Below, piece by piece: positions 42,752-52,456 of a stretch of DNA of 64,000 nt. Each line of letters opens with the position of its first letter. The stretch's first letter is position 1. The notes below the pieces were generated by a model, which did no database searches, had not been told where the DNA came from, and saw only the letters and a program-made list of their open reading frames with translations. A program made the translations under genes and the position numbers. The DNA comes from Herbaspirillum sp. meg3 (GTDB taxonomy: Bacteria > Pseudomonadota > Gammaproteobacteria > Burkholderiales > Burkholderiaceae_D), in NCBI RefSeq assembly GCF_002257565.1, contig NZ_CP022736.1:3038001-3102000 (forward strand), in the 5' to 3' direction.

Positions 42752-43831
42752 TTACTTCCAAATATTCCACGAGGTCTGCATCCAGGTCGCGACGATCACC
42801 AGATACACCAGCGTCAGCGGAATGAACACTTTCCAGCCCAGACGCATGATCTGGTCATAGCGATAGCGCGGGAACGATGCACGCACCCAGACAAACAGCG
42901 ACACCACGAGGAACGTCTTGATACCGAGCCAGATCCAGCCTGGGATGAAGTCCAGGAAACTGACCGGTGATGCCCAACCGCCCAGGAACAGCAGCGAAGC
43001 GAGGATCGAAATCAACCACATGTTGGCGTATTCAGCCAGGAAGAACATGGCGAACGACATACCCGAGTATTCAATCATGTGACCGGCAACGATTTCCGAT
43101 TCACCTTCCACCACGTCAAACGGATGACGATTGGTTTCAGCGATACCGGAGATGACGTAGATCACGAAAATCGGCAACAGCGACAACCAGTTCCACGACA
43201 GGAAGCTCAGGCCGTGCGAAGCAAAGTAACCTTTGCCCTGGCTGGTAACGATGTCGATCATGTTCAGGCTGCCGGAAACCATCAGCACCACGACCAGACA
43301 GAAGCCCATCGAAATTTCGTAAGACACCATCTGTGCCGACGCGCGCATCGCACCGAGGAAAGCGTACTTCGAATTGGACGCCCAACCGGCGATGATGACA
43401 CCGTAGACTTCCATCGAGGTAATCGCCATCACGAACAGCAGACCTGCGTTGACGTTCGCGATGACAGCTTCAGGGCCAAACGGAATCACGGCCCATGCGG
43501 CGACAGCCGGCATGATGGTCATGATTGGCGCGATGAAGAACAACACCTTGTTCGCGCGCGAGGGTGTGGTCACTTCCTTGAAGATCAGCTTCAAGGCATC
43601 GGCGATTGGCTGCAGCAGACCTGCAGGACCGACGCGGTTAGGGCCAAGACGGATGTGCATCCAACCGATCAGCTTGCGCTCCCAGTAAGTCAGGTACGCC
43701 ACGCTGATAAGCAGCGGGATCAATACGGCCAGAATTTTCAGCAGACTCCAGACGAAAGTCCACACGTACGGCCATGCCGTCCCCAGATAGTTGGGGCCAA
43801 CTGCATTGATATTGGCAATCAGTTGATCCAT
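42752..43831 (-). CDS. nuoH: NADH-quinone oxidoreductase subunit H
   Basis: A 359-residue membrane subunit with about eight helices lining the quinone chamber. Conserved blocks: YWERKLIGWMHIRLGPNRVG, FIVIY-type ISGIAETNRHPFDVVEGESE (acidic loop essential for coupling) and EYSGMSFAMFFLAEYANMW. The start overlaps the nuoG stop by one base (TAATG), which couples their translation. Confidence 0.97.
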   Translation of the reverse strand: MDQLIANINAVGPNYLGTAWPYVWTFVWSLLKILAVLIPLLISVAYLTYWERKLIGWMHIRLGPNRVGPAGLLQPIADALKLIFKEVTTPSRANKVLFFIAPIMTIMPAVAAWAVIPFGPEAVIANVNAGLLFVMAITSMEVYGVIIAGWASNSKYAFLGAMRASAQMVSYEISMGFCLVVVLMVSGSLNMIDIVTSQGKGYFASHGLSFLSWNWLSLLPIFVIYVISGIAETNRHPFDVVEGESEIVAGHMIEYSGMSFAMFFLAEYANMWLISILASLLFLGGWASPVSFLDFIPGWIWLGIKTFLVVSLFVWVRASFPRYRYDQIMRLGWKVFIPLTLVYLVIVATWMQTSWNIWK

Positions 43832-46158
43832 TACGCTTTCTCCACAACGATTGCGCCAAACATGCTGCCCAGATTAGCGGTGCTTGCATGGGCTGCAGCC
43901 ACACGTACGACGTTTTCCGGCAGCTTCTTGTCGATATCCGCAGTCAGCACTGCACTGCCCTGTCCTTGCTTGACGCTTACGCGGTCACCGGCAACGATGC
44001 CGAGTTTTTGCGACAGCGCGACCGACAGCCATGCCTTCGGTGCCTGGCCATCTTGCGTTTGCAACAATGCAGGCGAGCGGCGGGCGATCGCGTCAGTGAA
44101 GTGAATAGGCACATCCGCAACACGTTCCAGCGCGCCGTTGGCAGCACCATTGGCAGCTTGCAGAGCCAGCTTGGAGACGTTGTTCAGACGGGCGGACAAA
44201 TCAGTCTCAGCACCAATCACTTCGGCGCGAATCGCTTCCGATGTTTCGTAGTCGAAGTTTTGCAGACCCAGCAGGTTCCCCAGAACGCGCAACACCTTCC
44301 ATGCCGGACGCGCGTCGCCCAATGGCTTGACGGTACCGTTGAAGCTTTGTGCACGGCCTTCGGCATTGACGAAAGTACCGGATGTTTCGGTAAATGGTGC
44401 GATCGGCAGCAACACATCGGCGTAATCGGCGCCATGTTTGTATGCAGACATGACGACAACCATTTCAGCTTGCTTCAGCGCTGCAGTGGCGACTTGCGGG
44501 TCATGGCTATCCAGTTCCGGCTCGGCATTCAGCAGTACATAGGCTTTGCGTGGCTGCGCAAAAGCTTGCAGCGCGTTGACGCCGTCTTTGCCTGGAATCG
44601 CATTGGCCAGATAACCACCGACGGTATTGCCGCCTTCAGTCAGATAACCCAGTTTGGCACCGGTTTGTTCTGCAATCCATTGTGCCGCAGCGTGCAGTTG
44701 CGACGCTTGCGGATGCTGTGCAGCGGCATTGCCCAGGAATACGGCCTTTGACGTACCCGACAGCAGGCTTGCTGCAGTTTGCTTGGCGGCTTGCGATGCT
44801 TCCACGCCTTCGAAACCGGCAGGGACTGCAACGCTCTTGGCTTGCGCGACCGCGACAACAACTTCGCTCAGCGCGGACAACCATGCGGACGGTGCTGCGA
44901 TGATCTTGTTGGCAACCGGCATCAGCAGGTCGTCATCAGTTGCGTGCACAATGCTGATCTTGGCGCCGCTCTTTACTGCTTGACGCAGACGCGCGGTCAG
45001 CAGCGGGTGATCCTTACGCAGGAACGAGCCGATGATCAAAGCACGATTCAGTTGCGAGAACTCGACGATCGACATGCCCAGCCAAGGATTGACCTGGTGG
45101 TCGAGCGCGAAGTCGGACTGGCGCAGGCGGAAATCGATGTTTTCCGAGCCCATGCCGCGCACGACTTTTTGCAGCAATGTCAGCTCTTCCAGTGTCGAGT
45201 ACGGTGTAGCCAATGCAGCGATGGCGCTTGCGCCGTGTTCATGGCGGATATTACGCAGGCCGTGCGCGACGTATTCCAGCGCAACTTGCCATTCCACTTC
45301 TTGCCATTTGCCGTCTTGCTTGAGCATCGGCTTGGTCAGACGCTCTTCGCTGTCCAGCGCTTCGTAAGCAAAACGATCTTTATCGGTGATCCAGCATTCG
45401 TTGACGTCTTCGTTCTCCAGCGGCAGAACGCGCATCACCTTGCCGCCCTTGACCTGAACGATCAGGTTGGAGCCAATGCTGTCGTGCGGGCTGACCGACT
45501 TGCGACGCGACAATTCCCAGGTGCGCGCGGCGTAGCGGAACGGCTTGGATGTCAGTGCGCCGACCGGGCACAGATCGATCATGTTGCCGGACAGCTCGGA
45601 ATTGACGGTATTGCCGACGAATGTCGTGATTTCGGAATGTTCACCGCGACCCAGCATGCCCAGTTCCATGACGCCGGCGACTTCCTGGCCGAAACGTACG
45701 CAACGCGTGCAGTGGATGCAACGGTTCATTTCCTTCATGGAGATCAGCGGGCCGACGTCCTTAGGAGGAACGACGCGCTTCTCTTCTTCGTAACGGGAAG
45801 CGGAGCCTCCGTAACCGACAGCCAAATCCTGCAATTGGCACTCGCCGCCCTGATCGCAGATCGGGCAATCCAGCGGGTGATTGATCAGCAGGAATTCCAT
45901 GACGCCTTTTTGCGCCTTGACTGCCTTGTCGCTTGCGGTGCGGACGATCATGCCGGCGGTCACCGGAGTGGCGCAGGCCGGCAACGGCTTCGGCGCCTTC
46001 TCTACGTCGACCAGACACATGCGGCAGTTAGCCGCAATGGATAATTTTTTGTGATAGCAAAAGTGAGGAATGTAAGTGCCGACCTTGTTGGCAGCATCCA
46101 TAACCATGCTGCCTTCTTGCACTTCAACTTTTTTGCCGTCTATTTCGATTTCAACCAT
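43831..46158 (-). CDS. nuoG: NADH-quinone oxidoreductase subunit G
   Basis: A 775-residue iron-sulfur subunit. N-terminal [2Fe-2S] ligands (IPHFCYHKKLSIAANCRMCL, then ACATPV), a His-Cys3 region (HPLDCPICDQGGECQLQDLA) and a [4Fe-4S] site (CIHCTRCVRFGQEVAG) carry electrons from NuoF. The C-terminal two thirds resemble molybdopterin oxidoreductases without expected cofactor function. The length is shorter than E. coli NuoG. It is 109 bases after nuoF. Confidence 0.96.
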   Translation of the reverse strand: MVEIEIDGKKVEVQEGSMVMDAANKVGTYIPHFCYHKKLSIAANCRMCLVDVEKAPKPLPACATPVTAGMIVRTASDKAVKAQKGVMEFLLINHPLDCPICDQGGECQLQDLAVGYGGSASRYEEEKRVVPPKDVGPLISMKEMNRCIHCTRCVRFGQEVAGVMELGMLGRGEHSEITTFVGNTVNSELSGNMIDLCPVGALTSKPFRYAARTWELSRRKSVSPHDSIGSNLIVQVKGGKVMRVLPLENEDVNECWITDKDRFAYEALDSEERLTKPMLKQDGKWQEVEWQVALEYVAHGLRNIRHEHGASAIAALATPYSTLEELTLLQKVVRGMGSENIDFRLRQSDFALDHQVNPWLGMSIVEFSQLNRALIIGSFLRKDHPLLTARLRQAVKSGAKISIVHATDDDLLMPVANKIIAAPSAWLSALSEVVVAVAQAKSVAVPAGFEGVEASQAAKQTAASLLSGTSKAVFLGNAAAQHPQASQLHAAAQWIAEQTGAKLGYLTEGGNTVGGYLANAIPGKDGVNALQAFAQPRKAYVLLNAEPELDSHDPQVATAALKQAEMVVVMSAYKHGADYADVLLPIAPFTETSGTFVNAEGRAQSFNGTVKPLGDARPAWKVLRVLGNLLGLQNFDYETSEAIRAEVIGAETDLSARLNNVSKLALQAANGAANGALERVADVPIHFTDAIARRSPALLQTQDGQAPKAWLSVALSQKLGIVAGDRVSVKQGQGSAVLTADIDKKLPENVVRVAAAHASTANLGSMFGAIVVEKA

Positions 46159-46267
46159 GGCTTTTTGCCCAAGCTAAGTATTCTTTTGACCTTGAAGACA
46201 TGCGCCCTGCTCTGTTGCCGAATGCATGTCTTGCCGTGCTGCTCAACTTTATCGCTAACTCTGTCGA

Positions 46268-47563
46268 TCAGATATAAGCTGGCACCGAGCAGTGTTTATG
46301 CTCGATGTGATACTCAAATTCTTCGCGGAAATTCTTGATGAAAGCACGTACCGGCATCGCCGCCGCATCGCCCAGCGCGCAAATGGTGCGGCCTTGGATG
46401 TTATCGGCAACCGAGTTCAGCACATCGAGGTCTTCCAGCTTGCCGTGACCGTTTTCGATACGTTCGACCATGCGGTACATCCAGCCAGTACCTTCGCGGC
46501 ATGGCGTACATTGACCGCAGGACTCTTCGTAGTAGAAGTAAGCCAGACGCAGCAGCGACTTGACCATGCAGCGTGTTTCATCCATCACGATGACCGCGCC
46601 AGAACCCAGCATCGAGCCGGCCTTGGCGATGGCGTCGTAATCCATGGTGGTTTCCATCATGATGTCGCCGCGAATCACCGGAGCGGACGAGCCACCAGGA
46701 ATGACAGCCTTGATCTTTTTGCCGCCGCGCATGCCGCCGGCCAGTTCCAGCAATGTGGAGAATGGCGTGCCCAGCGGAATTTCGTAATTGCCTGGACGTT
46801 CGACGTCGCCCGAGATCGAGAAGATCTTGGTGCCGCCGTTGTTTGGCTTGCCGATATCGGCGTACGCTTGTGCACCGATCTTGAAGATGAACGGAACAGC
46901 GGCGAATGTTTCGGTGTTGTTGATCGTGGTTGGTTTACCGTACAGGCCGAAGCTGGCAGGAAACGGCGGTTTGAAGCGCGGTTGGCCTTTCTTGCCTTCC
47001 AGCGACTCCAGCAGTGCGGTTTCTTCGCCGCAGATGTAGGCGCCATAACCATGGTGACCGTGCAACTGGAAGCTGAAGTTGGTGCCGAGGATGTTATCGC
47101 CAAGGAAACCTGCCGCACGCGCTTCTTCCAACGCTTCTTCAAAACGCAGATACGCGTCGAAGATTTCGCCGTGGATGTAGTTGTAACCGACCGTGATGCC
47201 CATCGCATAACCGCCGATGATCATGCCTTCGATCAGAGAGTGCGGGTTATAACGAATGATGTCGCGGTCTTTGAATGTACCTGGTTCGCCTTCATCGCTG
47301 TTGCAGACGAGGTATTTTTGACCAGGAAACTGACGCGGCATGAAGCTCCACTTCAGCCCCGTCGGAAAGCCAGCACCGCCACGACCACGCAAGCCGGAAG
47401 CCTTCAGTTCAGCGATGACTTGTTCAGGAGTGATGTTTTCAGCGAGGATGCGCTTGAGCGACTCGTAGCCGCCGCGCTTGACGTAATCCTCCAGATGCCA
47501 GTTCTGGCCGTCCAGATCCGCCAGAATCAGCGGTTTGATATGACGATCGTGCAGACAAGTCAT
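46268..47563 (-). CDS. nuoF: NADH-quinone oxidoreductase subunit F
   Basis: A 431-residue subunit that binds NADH and FMN and receives hydride. GLRGRGGAGFPTGLKWSFMP is the NADH/FMN site and YICGEETALLESLEGKKG the second nucleotide motif. ESCGQCTPCREGTGWM with a later Cys binds the [4Fe-4S] cluster N3. ATG 47563 overlaps the nuoE stop as ATGA; the open frame upstream to 47617 is antisense-type noise. Confidence 0.97.
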   Translation of the reverse strand: MTCLHDRHIKPLILADLDGQNWHLEDYVKRGGYESLKRILAENITPEQVIAELKASGLRGRGGAGFPTGLKWSFMPRQFPGQKYLVCNSDEGEPGTFKDRDIIRYNPHSLIEGMIIGGYAMGITVGYNYIHGEIFDAYLRFEEALEEARAAGFLGDNILGTNFSFQLHGHHGYGAYICGEETALLESLEGKKGQPRFKPPFPASFGLYGKPTTINNTETFAAVPFIFKIGAQAYADIGKPNNGGTKIFSISGDVERPGNYEIPLGTPFSTLLELAGGMRGGKKIKAVIPGGSSAPVIRGDIMMETTMDYDAIAKAGSMLGSGAVIVMDETRCMVKSLLRLAYFYYEESCGQCTPCREGTGWMYRMVERIENGHGKLEDLDVLNSVADNIQGRTICALGDAAAMPVRAFIKNFREEFEYHIEHKHCSVPAYI

Positions 47564-48051
47564 TTCTTCAGTTCCTCCAGCAGCGCGTCGATCTTGTCGT
47601 TCGACATCCAGCTGCACATGCGGTGGTTATTGACCAGCATGACAGGTGCGTCGCCGCATGCGCCCATGCATTCGCCTTCAACGATCGTGAACTGACCGTC
47701 AGCAGTGGTTTCCTTGTAGCCGACACCGAGCTTGTGCTTCAGATGATGCGCTGCGCGATCGCCGCCCGACAACAGGCAAGGCAAATTCGTACAGACGGTA
47801 ATCTTGTGCTTACCCTGCGGGCTGGTGTTGTACATGTTGTAGAACGTGGCGACTTCTTGCACCGCGACCGCAGGCATGCCGATGTAATCAGCGATTTCCT
47901 GTTGCAGCTCGGCAGGCAGCCAGCCGTGTTCATCCTGAGCAATGCGCAGCGCGGACATGACCGCAGACTGGCGTTGATCTGCCGGATATTTCGCGAGTTC
48001 GCGATCGATTTTCTTTAGAGCGTCTTGACTTAACAGCATATCGTTGGCCAT
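47560..48051 (-). CDS. nuoE: NADH-quinone oxidoreductase subunit E
   Basis: A 163-residue thioredoxin-like subunit with the [2Fe-2S] cluster N1a. The ligands are in VCTNLPCLLSGG and GECMGACGDAPVML. It sits with NuoF at the tip of the hydrophilic arm. There is a 100-base spacer upstream (48052-48151) before nuoD, with no evident element. It overlaps nuoF by four bases. Confidence 0.96.
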   Translation of the reverse strand: MANDMLLSQDALKKIDRELAKYPADQRQSAVMSALRIAQDEHGWLPAELQQEIADYIGMPAVAVQEVATFYNMYNTSPQGKHKITVCTNLPCLLSGGDRAAHHLKHKLGVGYKETTADGQFTIVEGECMGACGDAPVMLVNNHRMCSWMSNDKIDALLEELKK

Positions 48052-48151
48052 CCGTGCGCATAGTCCTTTGAGAACTCGCGCGGGTTTATCGGATATTCCC
48101 CAGAACCTAATGGGTTTTAAAAAACATCCACTGACCGGCTTACTTCACCGG

Positions 48152-49405
48152 TTATCGGTCGATTTCACCAAACACAATGTCTTGCGTACCGATGATTGTG
48201 ACTGCATCGGCAATCATGTGACCCTTTGCCATTTCATTCAGACTCGACAAATGCGCGAAACCTGGCGCGCGAATCTTCATGCGGTATGGCTTGTTGGCGC
48301 CATCCGACACCAGGTAGATACCGAACTCGCCCTTCGGATGCTCAACGGCAGCATATGTCTCACCCGGCGGCACGTGGAAGCCTTCGGTGAACAGTTTGAA
48401 GTGGTGAATCAGATCTTCCATGTTGGACTTCATGTCCATGCGCGGAGGCGGAGCAATCTTGTGGTTGTCGATGATGACCGGGCCTGGATTGTTACGCAGC
48501 CATTCGACGCATTGCTTGATGATGCGGTTGGATTGGCGCATTTCTTCCACGCGGACCAGATAGCGATCGTAGCTATCGCCGTTCTTGCCGACGGGGATAT
48601 CAAAATCCAGCAGATCGTAGACTTCGTACGGTTGCTTCTTGCGCAGATCCCATTCGATACCCGAACCACGCAGCATTGGGCCGGTGAAGCCCATGGCCAT
48701 TGCACGTTCAGGCGAGACCACACCGATGCCGACCAGACGCTGCTTCCAGATACGATTGTCGGTCAGCAGTGTTTCGTACTCATCGACATATTTCGGGAAA
48801 CGGTTGGTGAAGTCCTCAATGAAGTCCAGCATCGAACCCTGGCGATTTTCATTGAGTTGCTTGATTGCCTTGTCATTGCGGATGATCGATGCCTTGTACT
48901 GCGGCATGGTATCCGGCAAATCGCGATAAACGCCGCCCGGACGATAGTAGGCAGCATGCATACGAGCGCCGGAGACGGCTTCGTAGCAATCCATCAAATC
49001 TTCGCGTTCGCGGAAGGCGTACAGCAGAACACCCATGGCGCCGACGTCCAGGCCGTGCGCGCCGATCCACATCAGGTGGTTCAACAGACGGGTGATTTCA
49101 TCGAACATCACGCGGATGTACTGAGCACGCATCGGCACTTCGATGCCGAGCAGCTTTTCGATCGCCATGACATAGGCGTGTTCGTTACACATCATCGACA
49201 CGTAGTCGAGACGATCCATGTAAGGAACCGATTGCAGGTAGGTTTTTTGCTCGGCCAGCTTTTCGGTTGCGCGATGCAGCAGACCGATATGCGGGTCGGC
49301 ACGCTGGATAACTTCACCGTCGAGCTCAAGCACCAGACGCAACACACCGTGTGCGGCAGGATGCTGAGGACCAAAGTTCAGCGTGTAATTCTTGATTTCA
49401 GCCAT
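48152..49405 (-). CDS. nuoD: NADH-quinone oxidoreductase subunit D
   Basis: A 417-residue 49-kDa-type subunit that forms much of the quinone site with NuoB. Conserved blocks are FGPQHPAAHGVLRLVLELDG at the start, HIGLLHRATEKLAE, LDYVSMMCNEHAYVMAIEKL and the C-terminal TQDIVFGEIDR. The start overlaps the nuoC stop by one base (TAATG). NuoC and NuoD are separate genes here, unlike the fused NuoCD of E. coli. Confidence 0.97.
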   Translation of the reverse strand: MAEIKNYTLNFGPQHPAAHGVLRLVLELDGEVIQRADPHIGLLHRATEKLAEQKTYLQSVPYMDRLDYVSMMCNEHAYVMAIEKLLGIEVPMRAQYIRVMFDEITRLLNHLMWIGAHGLDVGAMGVLLYAFREREDLMDCYEAVSGARMHAAYYRPGGVYRDLPDTMPQYKASIIRNDKAIKQLNENRQGSMLDFIEDFTNRFPKYVDEYETLLTDNRIWKQRLVGIGVVSPERAMAMGFTGPMLRGSGIEWDLRKKQPYEVYDLLDFDIPVGKNGDSYDRYLVRVEEMRQSNRIIKQCVEWLRNNPGPVIIDNHKIAPPPRMDMKSNMEDLIHHFKLFTEGFHVPPGETYAAVEHPKGEFGIYLVSDGANKPYRMKIRAPGFAHLSSLNEMAKGHMIADAVTIIGTQDIVFGEIDR

Positions 49406-50001
49406 TATTTAATCCCGTAATTTTCTTCACGAATGACACGCGGCGTAATTTCGCGCGGCTCAATCGTTACGGGTTGATAAACCACGCGTTTTTGCTCAGC
49501 GTCGTAGCGCATTTCGACATAGCCCGATACCGGGAAGTCTTTGCGGAACGGATGACCGATGAAGCCATAATCGGTGAGGATACGACGCAAGTCGTCGTGC
49601 CCATCGAACAAGATGCCGAAGAAATCAAAGGCTTCTCGCTCATACCAATTGGCGGAGGACCAGATACCAGTCACCGAGGCTACCAAAGGCAATTCATCAT
49701 CAGGAGCAAAAACACGGACGCGAACGCGCCAGTTATGGCTGATCGACAGCAGATGAGACACCACGGCAAAACGCGGACCATCCCAGACGCCATCGCCATA
49801 GGTCGAGTAATCCACGCCGCACAGATCAATCAATTCTTCGAAACGGGTGTCGGCGTGATCGCGCAGAACGCGCATCGCCGACAGATAATCGGCTTGCTTG
49901 ACCACAATCGTGACCTCGCCCAAAGCCACCGTCAAATTCTGAAGATACCCCCCAAGCGCATTGCGCAAGGCAGCTTCGAGAGCTTCCAATTTTGTCGTCA
50001 T
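49405..50001 (-). CDS. nuoC: NADH-quinone oxidoreductase subunit C
   Basis: A 198-residue 30-kDa-type subunit. EREAFDFFGILFDGHDDLRR followed by ILTDYGFIGHPFRKDFPVSG is the family signature. It supports NuoD and NuoB structurally. It lies 21 bases after nuoB. Length is normal for unfused proteins. Confidence 0.97.
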   Translation of the reverse strand: MTTKLEALEAALRNALGGYLQNLTVALGEVTIVVKQADYLSAMRVLRDHADTRFEELIDLCGVDYSTYGDGVWDGPRFAVVSHLLSISHNWRVRVRVFAPDDELPLVASVTGIWSSANWYEREAFDFFGILFDGHDDLRRILTDYGFIGHPFRKDFPVSGYVEMRYDAEQKRVVYQPVTIEPREITPRVIREENYGIK

Positions 50002-50022
50002 TCTGACCCTTCCACTCTCTTC

Positions 50023-50499
50023 TTATCGCGCAATGGTATTGGTACGCTTGATCTTGTTTTGCAGCTGGATCACGCCATACAGCAGTGCTTCTGCCGTTGG
50101 TGGGCAACCTGGCACGTATACGTCTACAGGCACAATGCGATCGCAACCGCGCACAACGGAATACGAGTAGTGGTAATAACCACCGCCGTTGGCACAGGAA
50201 CCCATCGAGATCACCCAACGCGGCTCGGCCATCTGGTCGTACACCTTGCGCAGCGCCGGCGCCATCTTATTGCACAGCGTACCGGCAACAATCATGAGAT
50301 CGGATTGACGCGGAGACGGACGGAACACAGCGCCAAAACGATCAAGATCGTAACGCGATGCGCCAGCGTGCATCATTTCAACCGCACAGCAAGCCAGACC
50401 AAAAGTCATCGGCCACAAAGAGCCGGTACGGGTCCAGTTGATTACCTTATCCAGCGAGGTGGTAACAAACCCTTCGTTTAATACGCCTTCAATTGACAT
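50023..50499 (-). CDS. nuoB: NADH-quinone oxidoreductase subunit B
   Basis: A 158-residue subunit with the terminal [4Fe-4S] cluster N2, which reduces quinone. Ligands are the tandem cysteines in LACCAVEMMHAG, the Cys in GSCANGGGYYHYSYSV and that in YVPGCPPTAEALL. It starts 3 bases after the nuoA stop. Confidence 0.97.
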   Translation of the reverse strand: MSIEGVLNEGFVTTSLDKVINWTRTGSLWPMTFGLACCAVEMMHAGASRYDLDRFGAVFRPSPRQSDLMIVAGTLCNKMAPALRKVYDQMAEPRWVISMGSCANGGGYYHYSYSVVRGCDRIVPVDVYVPGCPPTAEALLYGVIQLQNKIKRTNTIAR

Positions 50500-50502
50500 G
50501 GC

Positions 50503-50862
50503 TCACTCCCAATCCAGGGCACCCTTTTTCCAGATGTACCAAAAACCGACAACAAATTCGGCGATGAACACCATCATCGTCATGTAGCCAGACCAGCCCA
50601 AGTCGCGCATGGAAACGCCCCAAGGGAAGAAAAATGCAGTTTCGAGATCGAACAGAATAAACAGAATGGCGACGAGGTAATAACGCACATCGAACTTCAT
50701 GCGCGCATCTTCAAAAGCCTCGAATCCGCATTCGTAAGGAGAGGTCTTTTGCGCATCAGGTCTGTGGGGACCAAGCAAACGACCGAGTAACTGAGGAGCG
50801 ACACCAACAGCGATGCCGATTAGGATAAACAATAGAACTGGAAAGTAATTTTCGAGGTTCAC
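50503..50862 (-). CDS. nuoA: NADH-quinone oxidoreductase subunit A
   Basis: A 119-residue membrane subunit with three helices, first gene of the nuo operon. PYECGFEAFEDARMKFDVRY, with the cysteine in the quinone-access loop, and ILFILFDLETAFFFPWGVSM are typical. The start is GTG at 50862; no better ATG is in frame. The operon promoter must lie in or upstream of 50863-50978, which also contains the terminator for tRNA-Leu. Confidence 0.95.
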   Translation of the reverse strand: MNLENYFPVLLFILIGIAVGVAPQLLGRLLGPHRPDAQKTSPYECGFEAFEDARMKFDVRYYLVAILFILFDLETAFFFPWGVSMRDLGWSGYMTMMVFIAEFVVGFWYIWKKGALDWE

Positions 50863-50929
50863 GATTAGGCGTAGGTTTGTTGATAATTAGCGGAATGATT
50901 CTCAATATCAAACAGCTTTTCCCTCGTCA

Positions 50930-50966
50930 AAAAGCCAGCTCAGGATTTTGTCCCTTGCTGGCTTTT
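50930..50966 (-). terminator. Terminator after tRNA-Leu, ahead of nuoA
   Basis: On the minus strand AAAAGCCAGC (50966-50957) pairs with GCTGGCTTTT (50939-50930), followed by further T-rich bases. It should end the tpiA-secG-tRNA transcript or reduce flow into nuo. Confidence 0.8.
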
Positions 50967-50978
50967 CTAGATATTTCA

Positions 50979-51063
50979 TGGTGCCGACGACGAGACTCGA
51001 ACTCGTACAGCTTTCGCCACTACCCCCTCAAGATAGCGTGTCTACCAATTTCACCACGTCGGC
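50979..51063 (-). tRNA. tRNA-Leu (anticodon GAG)
   Basis: The 85-base minus-strand sequence starts GCCGACG and ends CGTCGGCACCA, giving a 7-pair acceptor stem and an encoded CCA end. The anticodon arm is CTATC-TTGAGGG-GGTAG with anticodon GAG. A long variable arm (GTGGCGAAAGCTGTAC region) and TTCGAGT T-loop fit a class II leucine tRNA. It lies between secG and nuoA. Confidence 0.95.
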
Positions 51064-51172
51064 TTGAGACTGCAATTGTAACCCGTTTTGATGCTCTTGT
51101 TCAATGCACAATCACACTAAAACTTCATAAACAGCTTTAAGTTTTGCGCATTATTACATCGTGCGCAAAATA

Positions 51173-51547
51173 CTATTTCGGAATTTGATTTGATTGATCT
51201 GCAGGATTTGCAGGCGCTGCCGCCGGAGCACCTGACGCTGCTGGCGTTGCGGGAATTGCAGCTGCCGGAGCAGGCAAATTATCCATGACGCCGCCGCTTT
51301 GCGAAACGTGGTGATTGCCGACAAAAGCCAGTGCGAGGGTTGCGATAAAAAAGATCGCAGCTGCGACGCCGGTCGACTTGGACAAGAAGTTGGAAGAACC
51401 GGTGGCGCCAAACAAACTACCCGACGCGCCGGAACCGAAAGCAGCCCCCATATCAGCCCCTTTGCCGTGCTGCAGCAACACCAGACCAATGATTGTCAGC
51501 GCTGCCAGCACTTGAATCACAACAATAACAGTAAATAAAGTATTCAT
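51173..51547 (-). CDS. secG: Preprotein translocase subunit SecG
   Basis: A 124-residue inner-membrane protein with two hydrophobic helices (FTVIVVIQVLAALTIIGLVL and AIFFIATLALAFVG) around the conserved LLQHGKGADMGAAFGSGASG. The C-terminal tail is Ala/Pro-rich and low in complexity, as often in beta-proteobacteria. SecG assists SecYE in protein export. It lies 30 bases after tpiA, and tRNA-Leu follows. Confidence 0.95.
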   Translation of the reverse strand: MNTLFTVIVVIQVLAALTIIGLVLLQHGKGADMGAAFGSGASGSLFGATGSSNFLSKSTGVAAAIFFIATLALAFVGNHHVSQSGGVMDNLPAPAAAIPATPAASGAPAAAPANPADQSNQIPK

Positions 51548-51577
51548 ATAGCCATCTTCAATTTAAAACAACAACGA

Positions 51578-52339
51578 TCAGTTACCCTGGGCAGCCTGGA
51601 CGATCGCCAGAAAATCCACCGCCTTCAAGGCCGCACCACCAATGAGACCACCATCAATATCCGACATGGCCAACAATTCTTTTGCGTTATCGGGCTTCAT
51701 GCTACCACCATACAAGATTTGCACCTTGGCCGCCGCCGAGGCATTCTTGGCCGATAATTTACCGCGCAGCTTCGCATGCACGTCCTGCGCCATTTCCGGC
51801 GTTGCAGTCTTGCCGGTGCCAATTGCCCAGACCGGTTCATAGGCAACCACGATCTTTTCGACGTCGGCCACATCAAGCACACCCAGCACGGCATCAACCT
51901 GGCGACCGACAACAGCATCGGTCTGCCCAGCCTCACGCTCATCCAGTGTTTCGCCGACACAGACGATCGGCGTCAAACCGGACTTCAGCGCAGCAACCGC
52001 CTTGGCAGCCACCACCGTATCGGTTTCGCCATGATAAGCGCGACGCTCGGAGTGACCGACGATCACATACTTGCACCCAAACTCCGCCAGCATTGCCCCC
52101 GACACTTCACCGGTATAAGCACCGTTAGCATGCGCGGAAACATCCTGCGCACCCAGCGCCAGCGCAGAACCTTCAACAGCTGCCTGCACCTGTGCCAAAT
52201 AAGGTGAAGGCACACAAACGGCAACATCGGCCTGCGCACCCGCAGCGGCGAGACCTGTTTTTACGTCGGCAATCAAGGCTGCATTGGCGGCGAGACCGCC
52301 ATTCATCTTCCAGTTACCGGCAACTAATTTACGGCGCAT
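51578..52339 (-). CDS. tpiA: Triosephosphate isomerase
   Basis: A 253-residue glycolytic enzyme that interconverts dihydroxyacetone phosphate and glyceraldehyde 3-phosphate. Catalytic residues are visible: Lys in VAGNWKMNG, His in VIVGHSERR and Glu in VAYEPVWAIGTGKTAT. The phosphate-binding ILYGGSMKPDNA is also present. Length is standard. It heads the tpiA-secG-tRNA group. Confidence 0.97.
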   Translation of the reverse strand: MRRKLVAGNWKMNGGLAANAALIADVKTGLAAAGAQADVAVCVPSPYLAQVQAAVEGSALALGAQDVSAHANGAYTGEVSGAMLAEFGCKYVIVGHSERRAYHGETDTVVAAKAVAALKSGLTPIVCVGETLDEREAGQTDAVVGRQVDAVLGVLDVADVEKIVVAYEPVWAIGTGKTATPEMAQDVHAKLRGKLSAKNASAAAKVQILYGGSMKPDNAKELLAMSDIDGGLIGGAALKAVDFLAIVQAAQGN

Positions 52340-52456
52340 AAGAGTGAGTATTTTGAATAACCCCGCATTCTATCGCGCCGCGGCAAACCCGGTCAAACCA
52401 ATAGCCCGGTATTTCTCTGCCAGATCCACCGCTACAAAGACATATAAAGAGGTATT

